The notes: generated by a model from the letters alone, not told the origin. A DNA stretch of 64,000 nucleotides from Actinoplanes sp. M2I2 (GCF_023544445.1 NZ_JALPVJ010000027.1:62001-126000); one strand, 5' to 3'. Positions 32,717 to 41,956 are shown, numbered from the stretch's first letter. Made by a program: numbers and translations.

Positions 32717-35679
32717 CCTCCCTGGTGGCGGCCGAGCTGCGGGTGCTCCACGGCTTCGTGGGCCGCGACGGCGCGATCAACCTGTGGGCCGAGGCGGCGC
32801 CGCTGCCGTCGCCCGGCCGGGGCGAGCACCCGTTCGCCCTCCCGGCGACCGGACTGCCGGCGGGCGAGACCCGGCCGCCGGCCACGCTCGTGCTGCCCTC
32901 GACCAGCGCCGGCCCGCTGCCGTCGCCCCAGCTCGGCCTGCCGCCCCGGCGGGGCACCCCCCGCCTGCGGGCCTGGCTGGTCCCGGCCGTCGTCGTGCCG
33001 TTCGTCGACGACGAGGTGGCGGGCGAGTTCGACGGGCGGCTCGGGCGCTCGGTCGAGTGGCTGATCGAGCTCTGTGACTTCGCGGCCGATCTCGTACGAC
33101 GCGGGCGCGTGCTTCCCGCGGTCCACCCGCACGGGCCGACGGCGCGCTGGCGGCCGGTGCTCACCGGCTTCGACGCGATCCACCGGGACGACTTGCTGCG
33201 GCGGCTGCCCGCGGCTGCCCGGGCCGAGCGCGCCCGCCCGGGCGACGTGGCCGGCCTGCCCGCCGAGGACGCCCTCGCCGCGGCGCTCGAACGACTGGTC
33301 GACGGCCTGGTCCGCACCCGGCTGGCCGAGTCGGGCGTGCGGCTGGGCGACGGCTGGCTCGCCGCGCTCACCGGCGAGTCCTCCTTCACTGCCGCCCCGG
33401 GCCTGGTCGACGAGCTGACCGAGCGGCTCGACGCCTGGCACACCGGCGCCGTCACGGGCGCCGCCGTGCGGGTCTGCTTCCGGCTCAGCCACGTGCGCGA
33501 GCCCGATCCCGACGAGCCCGACGCGGTCGACCCCCGCCCGGCCGACGTCGCGGTCCGCGACACCTGGCTGCTCGAGTTCCTGCTGCAGGCCGTCGACGAG
33601 CCGAGCGCCCTGGTCACCGCGGCCGACATCTGGCGCGACCGGTACGCCCCGCTGCGCCGCTGGACCAGCCACCCGCAGGAACGCCTGCTGGGCGGGCTCG
33701 GCCGGGCGGCCCGGCTCCACCCCGGCCTCGAGGCGGCCCTGCGCGTGCCCCGGCCGGTCGACATGGTGCTCGACACCGAGGAGGCGCACCGCTTCCTCAC
33801 CCACGCGGCCGCGCTCGAGGAGGCCGGCTACGGCGTGCTCCTGCCGGCCTGGTGGCGCGACAAGCCCGGTCTCGGGCTGGGACTCAACCTGCGCCCGCGC
33901 GACCCGATCCCGGCCGTGCTGCGCGACCAGACGGCCGACCTCGCCCACCTGGTCGACTACGACTGGCATCTGGCCCTCGGCGGGCGGGTGCTCACCACCG
34001 AGGAGCTGACCGACCTCGCCCAGGCCAAGGTTCCCCTGGTCCGGCTGCGCGGCCGCTGGGTCTACCTCGACGCCGACCGCCTCGACGCCGGGCTGCGCTT
34101 CCTGGCCCGCGGCGGCGGCACGATGACCGCCGGCAACGCGCTGCGCATGATCAAGCTGCTGCCGCCCGAGGAGGTGCCGCTGCCGGTCACCGCGACCAGC
34201 GGCGAGGGGTGGGCGGCCGACCTGCTCTCGGGCGAACTCGATGAACGGCTCGAACTGCTCGAGCCGCCGGCCGAGCTGCGCGGCACCCTCCGGCCGTACC
34301 AGTTGCGGGGCTTCTCCTGGCTCGCCTTCCTCGACGGTCTGGACCTGGGCGCGTGCCTGGCCGACGACATGGGGCTGGGCAAGACCGTGCAGCTCCTGGC
34401 GTTGCTGCTGCACCGTCGCAGCGGGCCGGCGTTGCTGATCTGCCCGCTGTCGGTGCTGGGCAACTGGCAGCGCGAGGCGGCCCGGTTCGCCCCGACGCTG
34501 CGGGTGGCGGTGCTGCACGGCGCCGAGCGGGCCGTGCCCGACGACGCCGATCTGGTGCTGACCACCTATTCCACCGCTGTCCGGGACGCCGACCAGCTCG
34601 CGGCGATCGCGTGGGACAGGGTGGTGCTCGACGAGGCCCAGCACGTCAAGAACAGCGCCGGCACGGCCGCGCGGGCGATCCGCCGGCTCCCGTCGCGCAT
34701 GCGCATCGCGCTGACCGGCACACCGGTGGAGAATCGGCTGGCCGAGCTGTGGTCGATCCTCGACTACCTCAACCCCGGCGTGCTGTCCTCGGCCCACACG
34801 TTCCGCGTGCGCTTCGCCGTGCCCATCGAGAGGTTCGGCGACGAGGACGCGGCCGCGCGACTGCGCCAGGCGACCCGGCCGTTCATGCTGCGGCGCACCA
34901 AGTCCGACCCCGTCGTCATCCACGACCTGCCCGACAAGCGCCACGTGCGGCACCTGTGCGGGCTGACCGCCGAGCAGAGCACCCTCTATCGCGCGGTGCT
35001 CGACGACATGACGACCCGCCTGAACGAGAGCACCGACCGGTGGAACAAGGGCATCGTGCTGGCCGCGATGACCAAGCTCAAACAGGCCTGCGTACACCCG
35101 GCGCTGCTGCTGGGCGACGGCTCGCCGCTGCCCGGCCGCTCCGGCAAGCTGGAACGCCTCGAGGAGATCGTCGACGGCGCGCTGGCGCAGGGCGAGAGCG
35201 TGCTGTGCTTCACCCAGTACGCGCGCTTCGGGTCGATGCTGACCCCGCACCTGGCCGCCCGGTTCGGGGTGCCGGTGCGTTATCTGCACGGCGGCACGTC
35301 CCGAAAGGACCGTGACGAGATGGTCGCCTCCTTCCAGGCCGACGAGCGTCCGGGGGTCTTCGTGCTCTCGCTCAAGGCGGGCGGGACGGGGCTCAACCTC
35401 ACCGCGGCCAACCACGTGGTGCACGTCGACCGCTGGTGGAACCCGGCCACCGAGGAGCAGGCCACCGACCGGGCCTTCCGCATCGGCCAGCAGCGCGACG
35501 TGCAGGTGCACACGCTGGTCTGCCTGGGCACGCTCGAGGAGCGCATCGACCGCCTGCTGGCCGACAAGGGCGTCCTGGCCGCGCGCGTCGTCGGCAACGG
35601 CGAGGGCTGGCTGACCGCCCTGTCCACCACCGAGCTGCGCGAGCTGCTCACCCTCGCCCCGGAGGCCATCGTTGACTGA
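32713..35679 (+). CDS. SNF2-family DNA helicase/translocase
   Basis: A 988-residue SF2 ATPase. The N-terminal 450 residues match the SNF2-associated helical region of bacterial members. Then come motif I DDMGLGKT (residues 551-558), motif II DEAQH (640-644), ALTGTPVENR, the linker FMLRRTKSDP, and the second RecA domain with SLKAGGTGLNLTAANHV and ATDRAFRIGQQRDVQVH. It should move along duplex DNA using ATP. The SWIM-finger gene follows 63 bp downstream, a common pairing in actinobacteria. Roles proposed for such pairs include repair and defence; none is shown for this one. Confidence 0.94.
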   Translation: MTSLVAAELRVLHGFVGRDGAINLWAEAAPLPSPGRGEHPFALPATGLPAGETRPPATLVLPSTSAGPLPSPQLGLPPRRGTPRLRAWLVPAVVVPFVDDEVAGEFDGRLGRSVEWLIELCDFAADLVRRGRVLPAVHPHGPTARWRPVLTGFDAIHRDDLLRRLPAAARAERARPGDVAGLPAEDALAAALERLVDGLVRTRLAESGVRLGDGWLAALTGESSFTAAPGLVDELTERLDAWHTGAVTGAAVRVCFRLSHVREPDPDEPDAVDPRPADVAVRDTWLLEFLLQAVDEPSALVTAADIWRDRYAPLRRWTSHPQERLLGGLGRAARLHPGLEAALRVPRPVDMVLDTEEAHRFLTHAAALEEAGYGVLLPAWWRDKPGLGLGLNLRPRDPIPAVLRDQTADLAHLVDYDWHLALGGRVLTTEELTDLAQAKVPLVRLRGRWVYLDADRLDAGLRFLARGGGTMTAGNALRMIKLLPPEEVPLPVTATSGEGWAADLLSGELDERLELLEPPAELRGTLRPYQLRGFSWLAFLDGLDLGACLADDMGLGKTVQLLALLLHRRSGPALLICPLSVLGNWQREAARFAPTLRVAVLHGAERAVPDDADLVLTTYSTAVRDADQLAAIAWDRVVLDEAQHVKNSAGTAARAIRRLPSRMRIALTGTPVENRLAELWSILDYLNPGVLSSAHTFRVRFAVPIERFGDEDAAARLRQATRPFMLRRTKSDPVVIHDLPDKRHVRHLCGLTAEQSTLYRAVLDDMTTRLNESTDRWNKGIVLAAMTKLKQACVHPALLLGDGSPLPGRSGKLERLEEIVDGALAQGESVLCFTQYARFGSMLTPHLAARFGVPVRYLHGGTSRKDRDEMVASFQADERPGVFVLSLKAGGTGLNLTAANHVVHVDRWWNPATEEQATDRAFRIGQQRDVQVHTLVCLGTLEERIDRLLADKGVLAARVVGNGEGWLTALSTTELRELLTLAPEAIVD

Positions 35680-35742
35680 CACCGGACCCCGCCTCCCGGC
35701 ATCGGCGCGGCGGGCGCCCACCACCGGCCCGGGAGGCTCACG

Positions 35743-36654
35743 GTGACGGACGATCGGCTCGCGATCGCGTTCCTCGGCACCTTCGAGTCGCTGCGGATGG
35801 CGCCCACCTTCGCGCGCGGGCGGCGCGACGAGCGCTCGGGGCATGTGCGCAGCCTGACCATCTCGAGCAGCCTGGTCGTCGCGCAGGTGCGCGGGCCCGA
35901 AGACCCGCGCGCGTTCCGGTCGCGGATAGCGGTGCGGGCCTTCGGCGCCTCCGAGTGGGCGGCGATCGAGACGACGCTGGCGGCCGAGGCCCGCTATGCG
36001 GCGTCTCTGCTGGGCGGGCAGATGCCGGCGGGCATCGCGGACGTCTTCGCCGCGGCCGGGCTGAGTCTGGTGCCGCTCTCGCTCGACGAGGTCGCCATGG
36101 ACTGCTCGTGCGAACGCTGGCCCATGCCGTGCGTGCACCTGGCCGCGACCTGCTACGCGGTGGCCCGCAGTTTCCAGGAGGACCCGTTCGGCGCGTTCGC
36201 CTGGCGCGGCCGCGGCCGGGACGAGCTGCTGATCCACCTGCGCGAGCTCCGCAACGCCCAGGCCGTCAAGGCTGCGGATCGTACGGCTTCGGCGCGATCG
36301 TCCGCAGCGTCTGCTTCCGGCTTTCCCGAGGGGCCCTCCGCCTCCAGGACCTCGGCCTCCAGGACCTTGGCCTCCAGGACCTCGGCCTCCGGGACCTCTC
36401 CTCCCTCCGGTGCTGATCCGGCCACGGGGTCGGCGCCGCACTCCGCGGCTGATGACCTCGGGGAGTGGCTCGGCGAGGTGGACGCGTTCTGGGGGAGCCC
36501 GTTGCCCGCCGTGGTGCCCGTCGGCGGCCGGCCGGGGTCTGTGAGCAGGCCGGATGCGATTCTCGACCAGCTCGATCCGCCGCCGCTGGCGCAGGACGGG
36601 AAGCCGATCGTCGACGTGTTGCGACCCGCCTATCTGGCCCTGCCCGACGAATAG
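35743..36654 (+). CDS. SWIM zinc-finger protein
   Basis: A 303-residue protein with one SWIM finger, CxC(x)nCxH, in DCSCERWPMPCVHLAATC (residues about 124-141). SWIM proteins bind DNA or protein and often sit beside SNF2 helicases. A Ser/Arg/Ala-rich linker (residues about 185-225) contains the 15-bp repeat. The C-terminal part (DDLGEWLGEVDAFWGSPLP) is conserved in this family. The start is a GTG at 35743. It probably forms a complex with the helicase. Confidence 0.87.
   Translation: MTDDRLAIAFLGTFESLRMAPTFARGRRDERSGHVRSLTISSSLVVAQVRGPEDPRAFRSRIAVRAFGASEWAAIETTLAAEARYAASLLGGQMPAGIADVFAAAGLSLVPLSLDEVAMDCSCERWPMPCVHLAATCYAVARSFQEDPFGAFAWRGRGRDELLIHLRELRNAQAVKAADRTASARSSAASASGFPEGPSASRTSASRTLASRTSASGTSPPSGADPATGSAPHSAADDLGEWLGEVDAFWGSPLPAVVPVGGRPGSVSRPDAILDQLDPPPLAQDGKPIVDVLRPAYLALPDE
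36340..36399 (+). repeat. 15-bp in-frame tandem repeat, four copies
   Basis: Units GCCTCCAGGACCTCG start at 36340, 36355, 36370 and 36385 with one or two changes each, giving SASRT/LASRT-type pentapeptides in the linker of the SWIM protein. Confidence 0.92.
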
Positions 36655-36796
36655 GGGAGGGCCCGCCGCCGCTCGGACTAATCCCATACGTGGGCTTCTG
36701 CCCCAGAAGGGGTACACCCTCCGAAACCTTGCTGTTACTCAACGTGCAAATGATCTCCTTCTCGGGACATGGCGTTTTGTCAAGAGAAGGTGTGAA

Positions 36797-37357
36797 ATGA
36801 ACCGTATTACCCGGATGCTTTCCGTCACCGGCCTCGGCCTCTTCGCTGGTGTCGCCATCGGCGCCGGCCCGGCCGTGGCGGCGACCGGGACGGACGCGAG
36901 TGCCTCCAAGCCGGCGGCGGCCACCCAGGGCGCCGACCGTGACCGCGTCATCCGTTACTACCACGACCTGCGCAGCTGCATCATCGCCGGCCGCATCGGC
37001 GAGCGGCTCGGCCGCTGGGACGACTTCGACTGTGACCGGGTCGGCCGTCGGACCTACGCCCTCGAGGTGAGCTGGGACCGCGACTTCCGGCACGGCAACC
37101 GTCACCACGGCGGCCCGTTCGGCCACCGGTTCGGCGACCGTGACCGGTTCGGCGACCGCGACCGCTTCGGCGACCGCGACCGTGATGGCCGTGATGGCCG
37201 TGACGGTCGGGATGACCGTGATGGCCGTGACGGTCGGGATGACCGTGATGGCCGTGACGGCCGTGATGGCCGTGATGGCCGTGACGGCCGTGACGGCCGT
37301 GACGACCGCGATGGCCGCGATGGCCGCGATGGCCGTGACGGCGGCCGCCAGGGCTGA
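36797..37357 (+). CDS. Secreted Arg-Asp-Gly repeat protein
   Basis: A 186-residue exported protein. ATG 36797 has GAGAAGG upstream. A signal peptide (MNRITRMLSVTGLGLFAGVA, with a likely cut after AVAA) is followed by a short folded part with two Cys (YHDLRSCIIAGRIGERLG, DDFDCDRVG). A low-complexity tail then runs through FGDRDR repeats and about 17 RDG/RDD tripeptides. Asp repeats like these can bind calcium or divalent metal, and Arg-Asp alternation makes the chain net neutral. Function unknown. It is not part of an operon. Confidence 0.8.
   Translation: MNRITRMLSVTGLGLFAGVAIGAGPAVAATGTDASASKPAAATQGADRDRVIRYYHDLRSCIIAGRIGERLGRWDDFDCDRVGRRTYALEVSWDRDFRHGNRHHGGPFGHRFGDRDRFGDRDRFGDRDRDGRDGRDGRDDRDGRDGRDDRDGRDGRDGRDGRDGRDGRDDRDGRDGRDGRDGGRQG
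37130..37345 (+). repeat. 9-bp and 15-18-bp codon repeats encoding FGDRDR and RDG
   Basis: Three FGDRDR units (37130-37175) are followed by a run of GGCCGTGAT-type 9-bp units with silent C/T changes to 37345. The silent changes suggest that the array is old and kept for its amino acids, unlike the near-identical kinase repeat. Confidence 0.85.
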
Positions 37358-37376
37358 CTTCCGTCAGTACGTGAAG

Positions 37377-37404
37377 CGAGCCACGACCCTCGGGTCGTGG
37401 CTCG
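37377..37404. terminator. Bidirectional hairpin terminator
   Basis: A perfect 13-bp inverted repeat (CGAGCCACGACCC / GGGTCGTGGCTCG) with a 2-nt centre lies between the convergent RDG-repeat gene and the zinc-ribbon SDR. No T-tract follows on either side. Confidence 0.75.
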
Positions 37405-37490
37405 TTCGCGTCATCCCCGACCTGCGGACCACCAGCCGCCGGGCGATCCCTCGCAGCGGGAGGTGCGCGACCCGTCGGCTCCGCTCGTCG

Positions 37491-38903
37491 TCACCAGGCG
37501 ACGGGCTCGTAGTCCTTGAGGAAGACGCCGTACAGGTCCTCGCCCTTCTCGCCGCGCACGATCGGGTCGTACACCCGGGCCGCGCCGTCGACCAGGTCGA
37601 GCGGGGCGTGGAAGCCCTCCTCGGCCAGCCGCATCTTCGTCGGGTGCGGGCGCTCGTCGGTGATCCAGCCGGTGTCCACGCTGGTCATCAGGATGCCGTC
37701 GGCGAACATGTCGACCGCGCTGGTGCGGGTCAGCATGTTGAGCGCCGCCTTGGCCATGTTGGTGTGCGGGTGGCCGGCGCCCTTGTAGCCACGCGCGAAG
37801 ATGCCCTCCATCGCCGACACGTTGACCACGTAGCGCCGCGGGTGCGGTGACTGGGTCATCGCCCGGCGCAAGCGGCTCACCAGCACGAACGGCGCGGTCA
37901 CGTTGCACAGCTGGACCTCGAGCAGCTCCAGCGGGTCGACCTCGTGCACCCGGTCGCTCCAGCTGTTGGTCGGCGCGGTGTCGGGCATCAGGCCGCCGGC
38001 GTCGATCGCGACCGACCGCGCGGTGAGGGCCATCTCGGTGATCTGCTGCGGCGTGAGCACCGGCGCCCCGGTGGTCAGGGCCGCGGCCGGCGAGGCGCCC
38101 GCGGTGCCGAAATACTCCAGCTCGGGCAGCGGGCCGTGGGGCAGCGGCTCGGCCTCGGCGGCGGCGATGGCCGCGTACGAGCCGGGGGAGCGACGGACCG
38201 TCTGGGCCGCGTTGTTGATCAGAATGTCGAGGTGGCCGCGGGCCGCCACCGAGTCGGCCAGCCCGACCACCTGTGCGGGATCGCGCAGATCGAGCCCCAC
38301 GATGCGCAGCCGGTGCAGCCACTCGGCGCTGTCGGGCATCGCCGAGAAGCGGCGCACCGCGTCGTGCGGGAATCGCGTGGTGATCGTCAGGTCGGCGCCG
38401 TCGCGCAACAGCCGCAGGGCGATGTACATGCCGATCTTGGCCCGCCCGCCGGTGAGCAACGCCCGCCGCCCGGTGAGGTCGGTGCGCGCATCCCGCCGGT
38501 CGTGGTTGAGCACGGCGCAGTCGGGGCAGAGCTGGTGATAGAACGCGTCGACATGGGTGTAGCGCTGCTTGCAGACGTAGCAACCGCGCGCCTGCTTCAG
38601 CACCCCGGCCGGGCCCGTCGCGATCGAGGTGCGCAGCGGGATGCCCGCGGTCTCGTCGTCGATGCGCCCGGGCGCTCCCGTGGCGGTCGCCTCGGTCACC
38701 GCGCGGTCGTTGGCCAGGATCGCGTCCCGGCGTTCCCGGCGGCGCTTGAGCTTCACCGTCTTGAACAGGGCGGCCGTGGCCCGCCGCACCGCGACCGCGT
38801 CCGGGTGCTCCGCGGGCAGCTCCTCCACCTCGGCGATCACCGCAAGGCAGAGCGCCAGCCGCTCCCGGTCCACCCCGGTGGTCGTCCCAGTTTCGCCCGT
38901 CAT
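37491..38903 (-). CDS. Zinc-ribbon short-chain dehydrogenase/reductase-like protein
   Basis: A 470-residue protein. Residues 1-100 are helical. C108-x2-C111 and C126-x2-C129 form a zinc ribbon (CYVCKQRY...LCPDC). A Rossmann SDR domain then starts with LLTGGRAKIGMYIALRL and has LDILINNAAQTVRR. The usual active site S-Y-x3-K is changed: NVSAMEGIF keeps Ser, but the stretch before the Lys reads HPHTNMAK, with Thr where Tyr is expected. A large insert (residues about 265-335) splits the domain. ATG 38903 is chosen over an upstream GTG. The family occurs in actinobacteria and some eukaryotes; I know of no assigned function. Confidence 0.85.
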   Translation of the reverse strand: MTGETGTTTGVDRERLALCLAVIAEVEELPAEHPDAVAVRRATAALFKTVKLKRRRERRDAILANDRAVTEATATGAPGRIDDETAGIPLRTSIATGPAGVLKQARGCYVCKQRYTHVDAFYHQLCPDCAVLNHDRRDARTDLTGRRALLTGGRAKIGMYIALRLLRDGADLTITTRFPHDAVRRFSAMPDSAEWLHRLRIVGLDLRDPAQVVGLADSVAARGHLDILINNAAQTVRRSPGSYAAIAAAEAEPLPHGPLPELEYFGTAGASPAAALTTGAPVLTPQQITEMALTARSVAIDAGGLMPDTAPTNSWSDRVHEVDPLELLEVQLCNVTAPFVLVSRLRRAMTQSPHPRRYVVNVSAMEGIFARGYKGAGHPHTNMAKAALNMLTRTSAVDMFADGILMTSVDTGWITDERPHPTKMRLAEEGFHAPLDLVDGAARVYDPIVRGEKGEDLYGVFLKDYEPVAW

Positions 38904-39069
38904 GCTCACTTACCGTCCTTACCAGCAAAATCCGACCCCGGAACTGTACTGATCCGCCCGGACCATCGGCCGTCCGCGTCCCACCCGGAGAGCTTCCCAT
39001 CGACATTCGTCCCGGCGTGGGCCGGTGGACGACGCGGCACGCGCTCACCCGGCGGTATCTCAGCCATCG

Positions 39070-39981
39070 TCACGCCGGGACCGGCAGGGCGGCGACTGTG
39101 TCGTGCAAGGCCTGGATGAGCGCGTCGGCCAGGGGATGGGTGCGGCGGCTCGGGGTGACCACGCCGATGTAGCGGCACGGGCACGGCGGGGCGAGCGGGA
39201 CCGTGGCCAGTCCGGGCTGGGCCCCGGCGGTCAGCGCCACCTGCGGGATCATGCTGATGCCGACCTCGGCCTGCACCAGGGACTGGGCGAAGATGTAGTC
39301 CGTCCCGCGGCAGGCGGTGCGGATCTCGAAGCCGGCCATCGCCGCGTAGTGGCCGAGCATGTCGACGATCCGCAGGCAGCCGTGCACCCAGCGCTCACCG
39401 GCCAGGTCGGCGATGGTGACCGACTCGCGTCCGGCCAGCGGATGAGCGGCCGGGAAGACGATCCACATGGGGTCCTCGAGCAGCGGGCGATAGGTGAGGC
39501 CCGAGCGGTCACCGGGGCGTACCGGGGGAACCTCGTCGAAGTGGTAGACCAGCGCCAGGTCGGCGGCCCCCGAGCGGACGAGGGGCAGGGCGTCCTCGGG
39601 TTCGTTCTCGAGAACGGTGAGGTCGACGCCCGGCCGTTCGGCGGCGAAGCGGGTCAGCGCCGCGGGCAGCAGGCGCTGACCACCGCTGGTGAAGGTGGCC
39701 ACGGTCAGGCTGTCGACCGTGCCCAGCCGGGCGATCTCGCGCTCGGCCCGGGACAGGTCGGCCGCGATCGCCTCGCCCGCCTCGACCAGCACCCGCCCGG
39801 CCTCGGTGAGCTCGACGCCGCGGGTGCTGCGCAGCACCACGTGGGTCCCGAGCTCGCGTTCCAGCGCGGCGATCTGCTGCGACACGGCCGACGGCGTCAG
39901 ACGTAACGCGGTGGCCGCTTGGTTGAAGCTGCCGAGCCGCGCCACTTCCCGCAGCACGGCCACCCGGCGTACGTCGATCAT
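39070..39981 (-). CDS. LysR-family transcriptional regulator
   Basis: A 303-residue regulator with an N-terminal winged helix (REVARLGSFNQAATALRLTPSAVSQQIAALERELG) and a type 2 periplasmic-binding effector domain (TSGGQRLLPAALTRF, ISMIPQVAL). It is divergent from the EamA transporter with an 87-bp spacer. LysR proteins commonly control the adjacent divergent gene, so it probably regulates export of an amino acid or related metabolite. Confidence 0.93.
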   Translation of the reverse strand: MIDVRRVAVLREVARLGSFNQAATALRLTPSAVSQQIAALERELGTHVVLRSTRGVELTEAGRVLVEAGEAIAADLSRAEREIARLGTVDSLTVATFTSGGQRLLPAALTRFAAERPGVDLTVLENEPEDALPLVRSGAADLALVYHFDEVPPVRPGDRSGLTYRPLLEDPMWIVFPAAHPLAGRESVTIADLAGERWVHGCLRIVDMLGHYAAMAGFEIRTACRGTDYIFAQSLVQAEVGISMIPQVALTAGAQPGLATVPLAPPCPCRYIGVVTPSRRTHPLADALIQALHDTVAALPVPA

Positions 39982-40068
39982 AAACTCAGCCCGATCATCA
40001 GCTCACCTTCAAGCATCCCCAGCAAGTCGGTACTACCGCTTACTACCGTACGGGAGCAGGGTCGAGGT
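39982..40068. promoter_or_regulatory. Divergent LysR/EamA promoter region
   Basis: An 87-bp spacer, poorer in GC than its flanks, with two direct TACTACCG copies (at about 40031 and 40042). LysR half-sites are likely here, though no perfect T-N11-A dyad was identified. Confidence 0.45.
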
Positions 40069-40965
40069 GTGAATCGACGCGCCTGGTTTCTCTTCCTCGT
40101 GGTCTCGGTGCTCTGGGGCATTCCGTACTTCCTCATCAAGATCGCCATCGAGGATCTGTCGCCGCTGCTCGTGGTCTTCGGCCGGGTCGCGATCGCCGCG
40201 ATCGTGCTGCTGCCGTTCGCCGCCGCCCGCGGCACGCTGAGCAAGCTGCGGGGCCGGATGGGACCGGTCTTCGTGCTCGCGTTCGTGCACATCCTCGGCC
40301 CGTTCCTGCTGATCACTTACGGCGAGACGCACATCAGCTCCTCGCTGACCGGCCTGCTCATCGCCGTCGAACCGGTCGCCATCGCCCTGCTCATGATCCG
40401 CTCCGAGCGGCTGACCCCGATCCGCGTCGCCGGCCTGGCGCTGGGCTTCGGCGGTGTGGCGCTGCTGGTCGGCCTCGACCTCTCGGGCGACCGCCTGGGC
40501 CTGCTCGGCGCCGGGATGGTGCTGGTCGCCGCGATCAGCTATGCCGTCGCCACCATGCTGGTGCAGCGCCGCCTTGCCGACGTGCCCGCCGAGTCCCTGG
40601 TCGGCGCCACGACCGGCATCACCGCGCTCGCGCTGGCGCCGTTCGCCGTCTTCTCGCTGCCGGCCGAGCCGGTCCGCGTCGAGGCCTGGGCCGCCCTGGC
40701 CGTCCTCGGCTTCTTCTGCACGGCTCTGGCCCTGCTCGCGTTCTACCAGCTCATCGGCCAGGTCGGCTCGACCCGCGCCGGCCTGGTCACCTACGTCAAC
40801 CCGGTCGTCGCCGTCCTGCTGGGCGTGGCGCTGCTCGACGAGCACTTCGGCGTCAGCACGATCGTGGGCTTCACCCTGGTCGCGGCCGGCTGCTGGCTGT
40901 CGACCCGCCCGGTTCCGGCCACGATCGGGGCCGTGGGCGAACCGGTGGCGGCCGGTCGCGTGTGA
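40069..40965 (+). CDS. EamA-family (DMT) transporter
   Basis: A 298-residue inner-membrane protein with ten helices in two EamA repeats (FLFLVVSVLWGIPYFLIKIAIE and GAGMVLVAAISYAVATMLVQRR). The second repeat ends with RAGLVTYVNPVVAVLLGVALLDE. It likely exports a small metabolite by proton exchange. The GTG at 40069 (VNRRAWFLF) fits the helix start. Two hairpins follow the stop. Confidence 0.92.
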   Translation: MNRRAWFLFLVVSVLWGIPYFLIKIAIEDLSPLLVVFGRVAIAAIVLLPFAAARGTLSKLRGRMGPVFVLAFVHILGPFLLITYGETHISSSLTGLLIAVEPVAIALLMIRSERLTPIRVAGLALGFGGVALLVGLDLSGDRLGLLGAGMVLVAAISYAVATMLVQRRLADVPAESLVGATTGITALALAPFAVFSLPAEPVRVEAWAALAVLGFFCTALALLAFYQLIGQVGSTRAGLVTYVNPVVAVLLGVALLDEHFGVSTIVGFTLVAAGCWLSTRPVPATIGAVGEPVAAGRV

Positions 40966-40970
40966 TGACG

Positions 40971-41040
40971 GGTGCCATCGGGCACCATGAAGACAGGCGT
41001 GGCCGAGCGACCCAGCGCCAGCGGGCCGCTCGGCCACGCC
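40971..41040 (+). terminator. Tandem hairpins after the EamA gene
   Basis: GGTGCC-ATCG-GGCACC (40971-40986) is followed by a perfect 14-bp stem GGCGTGGCCGAGCG / CGCTCGGCCACGCC (40996-41009 and 41027-41040) with a 17-nt loop. There is no T-tract. Confidence 0.65.
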
Positions 41041-41118
41041 GCCCGCGCCGGTCGAGTCGATCATTCCATCGACCGTCCCCGGGTCGTTTTCGTGGGTGAT
41101 GGGCAGAGGGGGAACGGC

Positions 41119-41856
41119 ATGGGGCGGCGAATTCTGATCACCGGGGCGCGACGCGGCATCGGGGCGGCCATCGCCGTCGGGCTGGCCCGCCCGGGGCACC
41201 GGCTCTGGCTGCATCACCTGGCCGCCGCCGACGAGGCCGAGAGCGTCGCACGTCTCTGTCGTGACCTCGGCGCCGAGGTCACCCTGCTCGACGCCGACCT
41301 GGCCGACGCCGCCGCCGTCCGCGACCTGGCCGAGCGGGCCGGCCCGATCGACGTGCTCGTCAACAACGCGGCCAAGGCGTCCAACGTCGACTTCGCCGGA
41401 CTGCCGCTGGCCGAGTGGCAGCAGACGTTCGCCGTCAACGTCACCGCGCCGATGCTGCTCGCGCAGGCGCTCAGCGCCGGCATGGCGGAGCGCGGCTGGG
41501 GCCGCATCGTCAACGTGGTCTCGCCGACCGTGCGCATGGGCGGCCCGTCCGGCCCGGCCTACGTGTCGAGCAAGGCCGCACTGATCGGCCTGACCCGCTC
41601 GCTGGCGCGGGCGCTGGGCCCGGCCGGCATCACGGTCAACGCGCTGTCCCCGGGCGCCATCCGCACCGAGGGCGAGGCCGAGCTGGCCGACGGCCGCGAC
41701 GCCGAGGCGCACGCCCCGCTGCTGGCCACCCAGGCCCTGCCGCGGGCCCTGGTCCCCGAGGATCTGGTGGCCACCGTACGGCTGCTCGTCTCGGAGGGTT
41801 CGGGCGCGCTCACCGGTCAGGTGCTCGAGGTCGGCGGCGGCCTGGTCTTCCGCTGA
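41119..41856 (+). CDS. SDR-family oxidoreductase (FabG-like)
   Basis: A 245-residue classical short-chain reductase. It has the cofactor loop TGARRGIGAAI, DVLVNNAAK, a catalytic Ser in VVSPTVRMGG and Y-x3-K in AYVSSKAALIG, then the C-terminal end LTGQVLEVGGGLVF. It uses NAD(P)H to reduce a carbonyl; the substrate is unknown. ATG 41119 has AGAGGGGGAA upstream. It stands alone between hairpins and the end of the MMPL gene. Confidence 0.92.
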   Translation: MGRRILITGARRGIGAAIAVGLARPGHRLWLHHLAAADEAESVARLCRDLGAEVTLLDADLADAAAVRDLAERAGPIDVLVNNAAKASNVDFAGLPLAEWQQTFAVNVTAPMLLAQALSAGMAERGWGRIVNVVSPTVRMGGPSGPAYVSSKAALIGLTRSLARALGPAGITVNALSPGAIRTEGEAELADGRDAEAHAPLLATQALPRALVPEDLVATVRLLVSEGSGALTGQVLEVGGGLVFR

Positions 41857-41956
41857 CCGCCGCGCGGGCGGCCAGGACCGGTCCGGGCGGAAGTCGGTGC
41901 GCGACGATCGCCGCCTGGTCGCTGGACGTGCCGCTGCAGCCGGCAACCGGCGGCGC

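Noticed and set aside
32143..36717. 1524-codon frame opposite the SNF2/SWIM genes
   Set aside because: The plus strand has all helicase motifs. The minus frame has no domain and spans several true genes.
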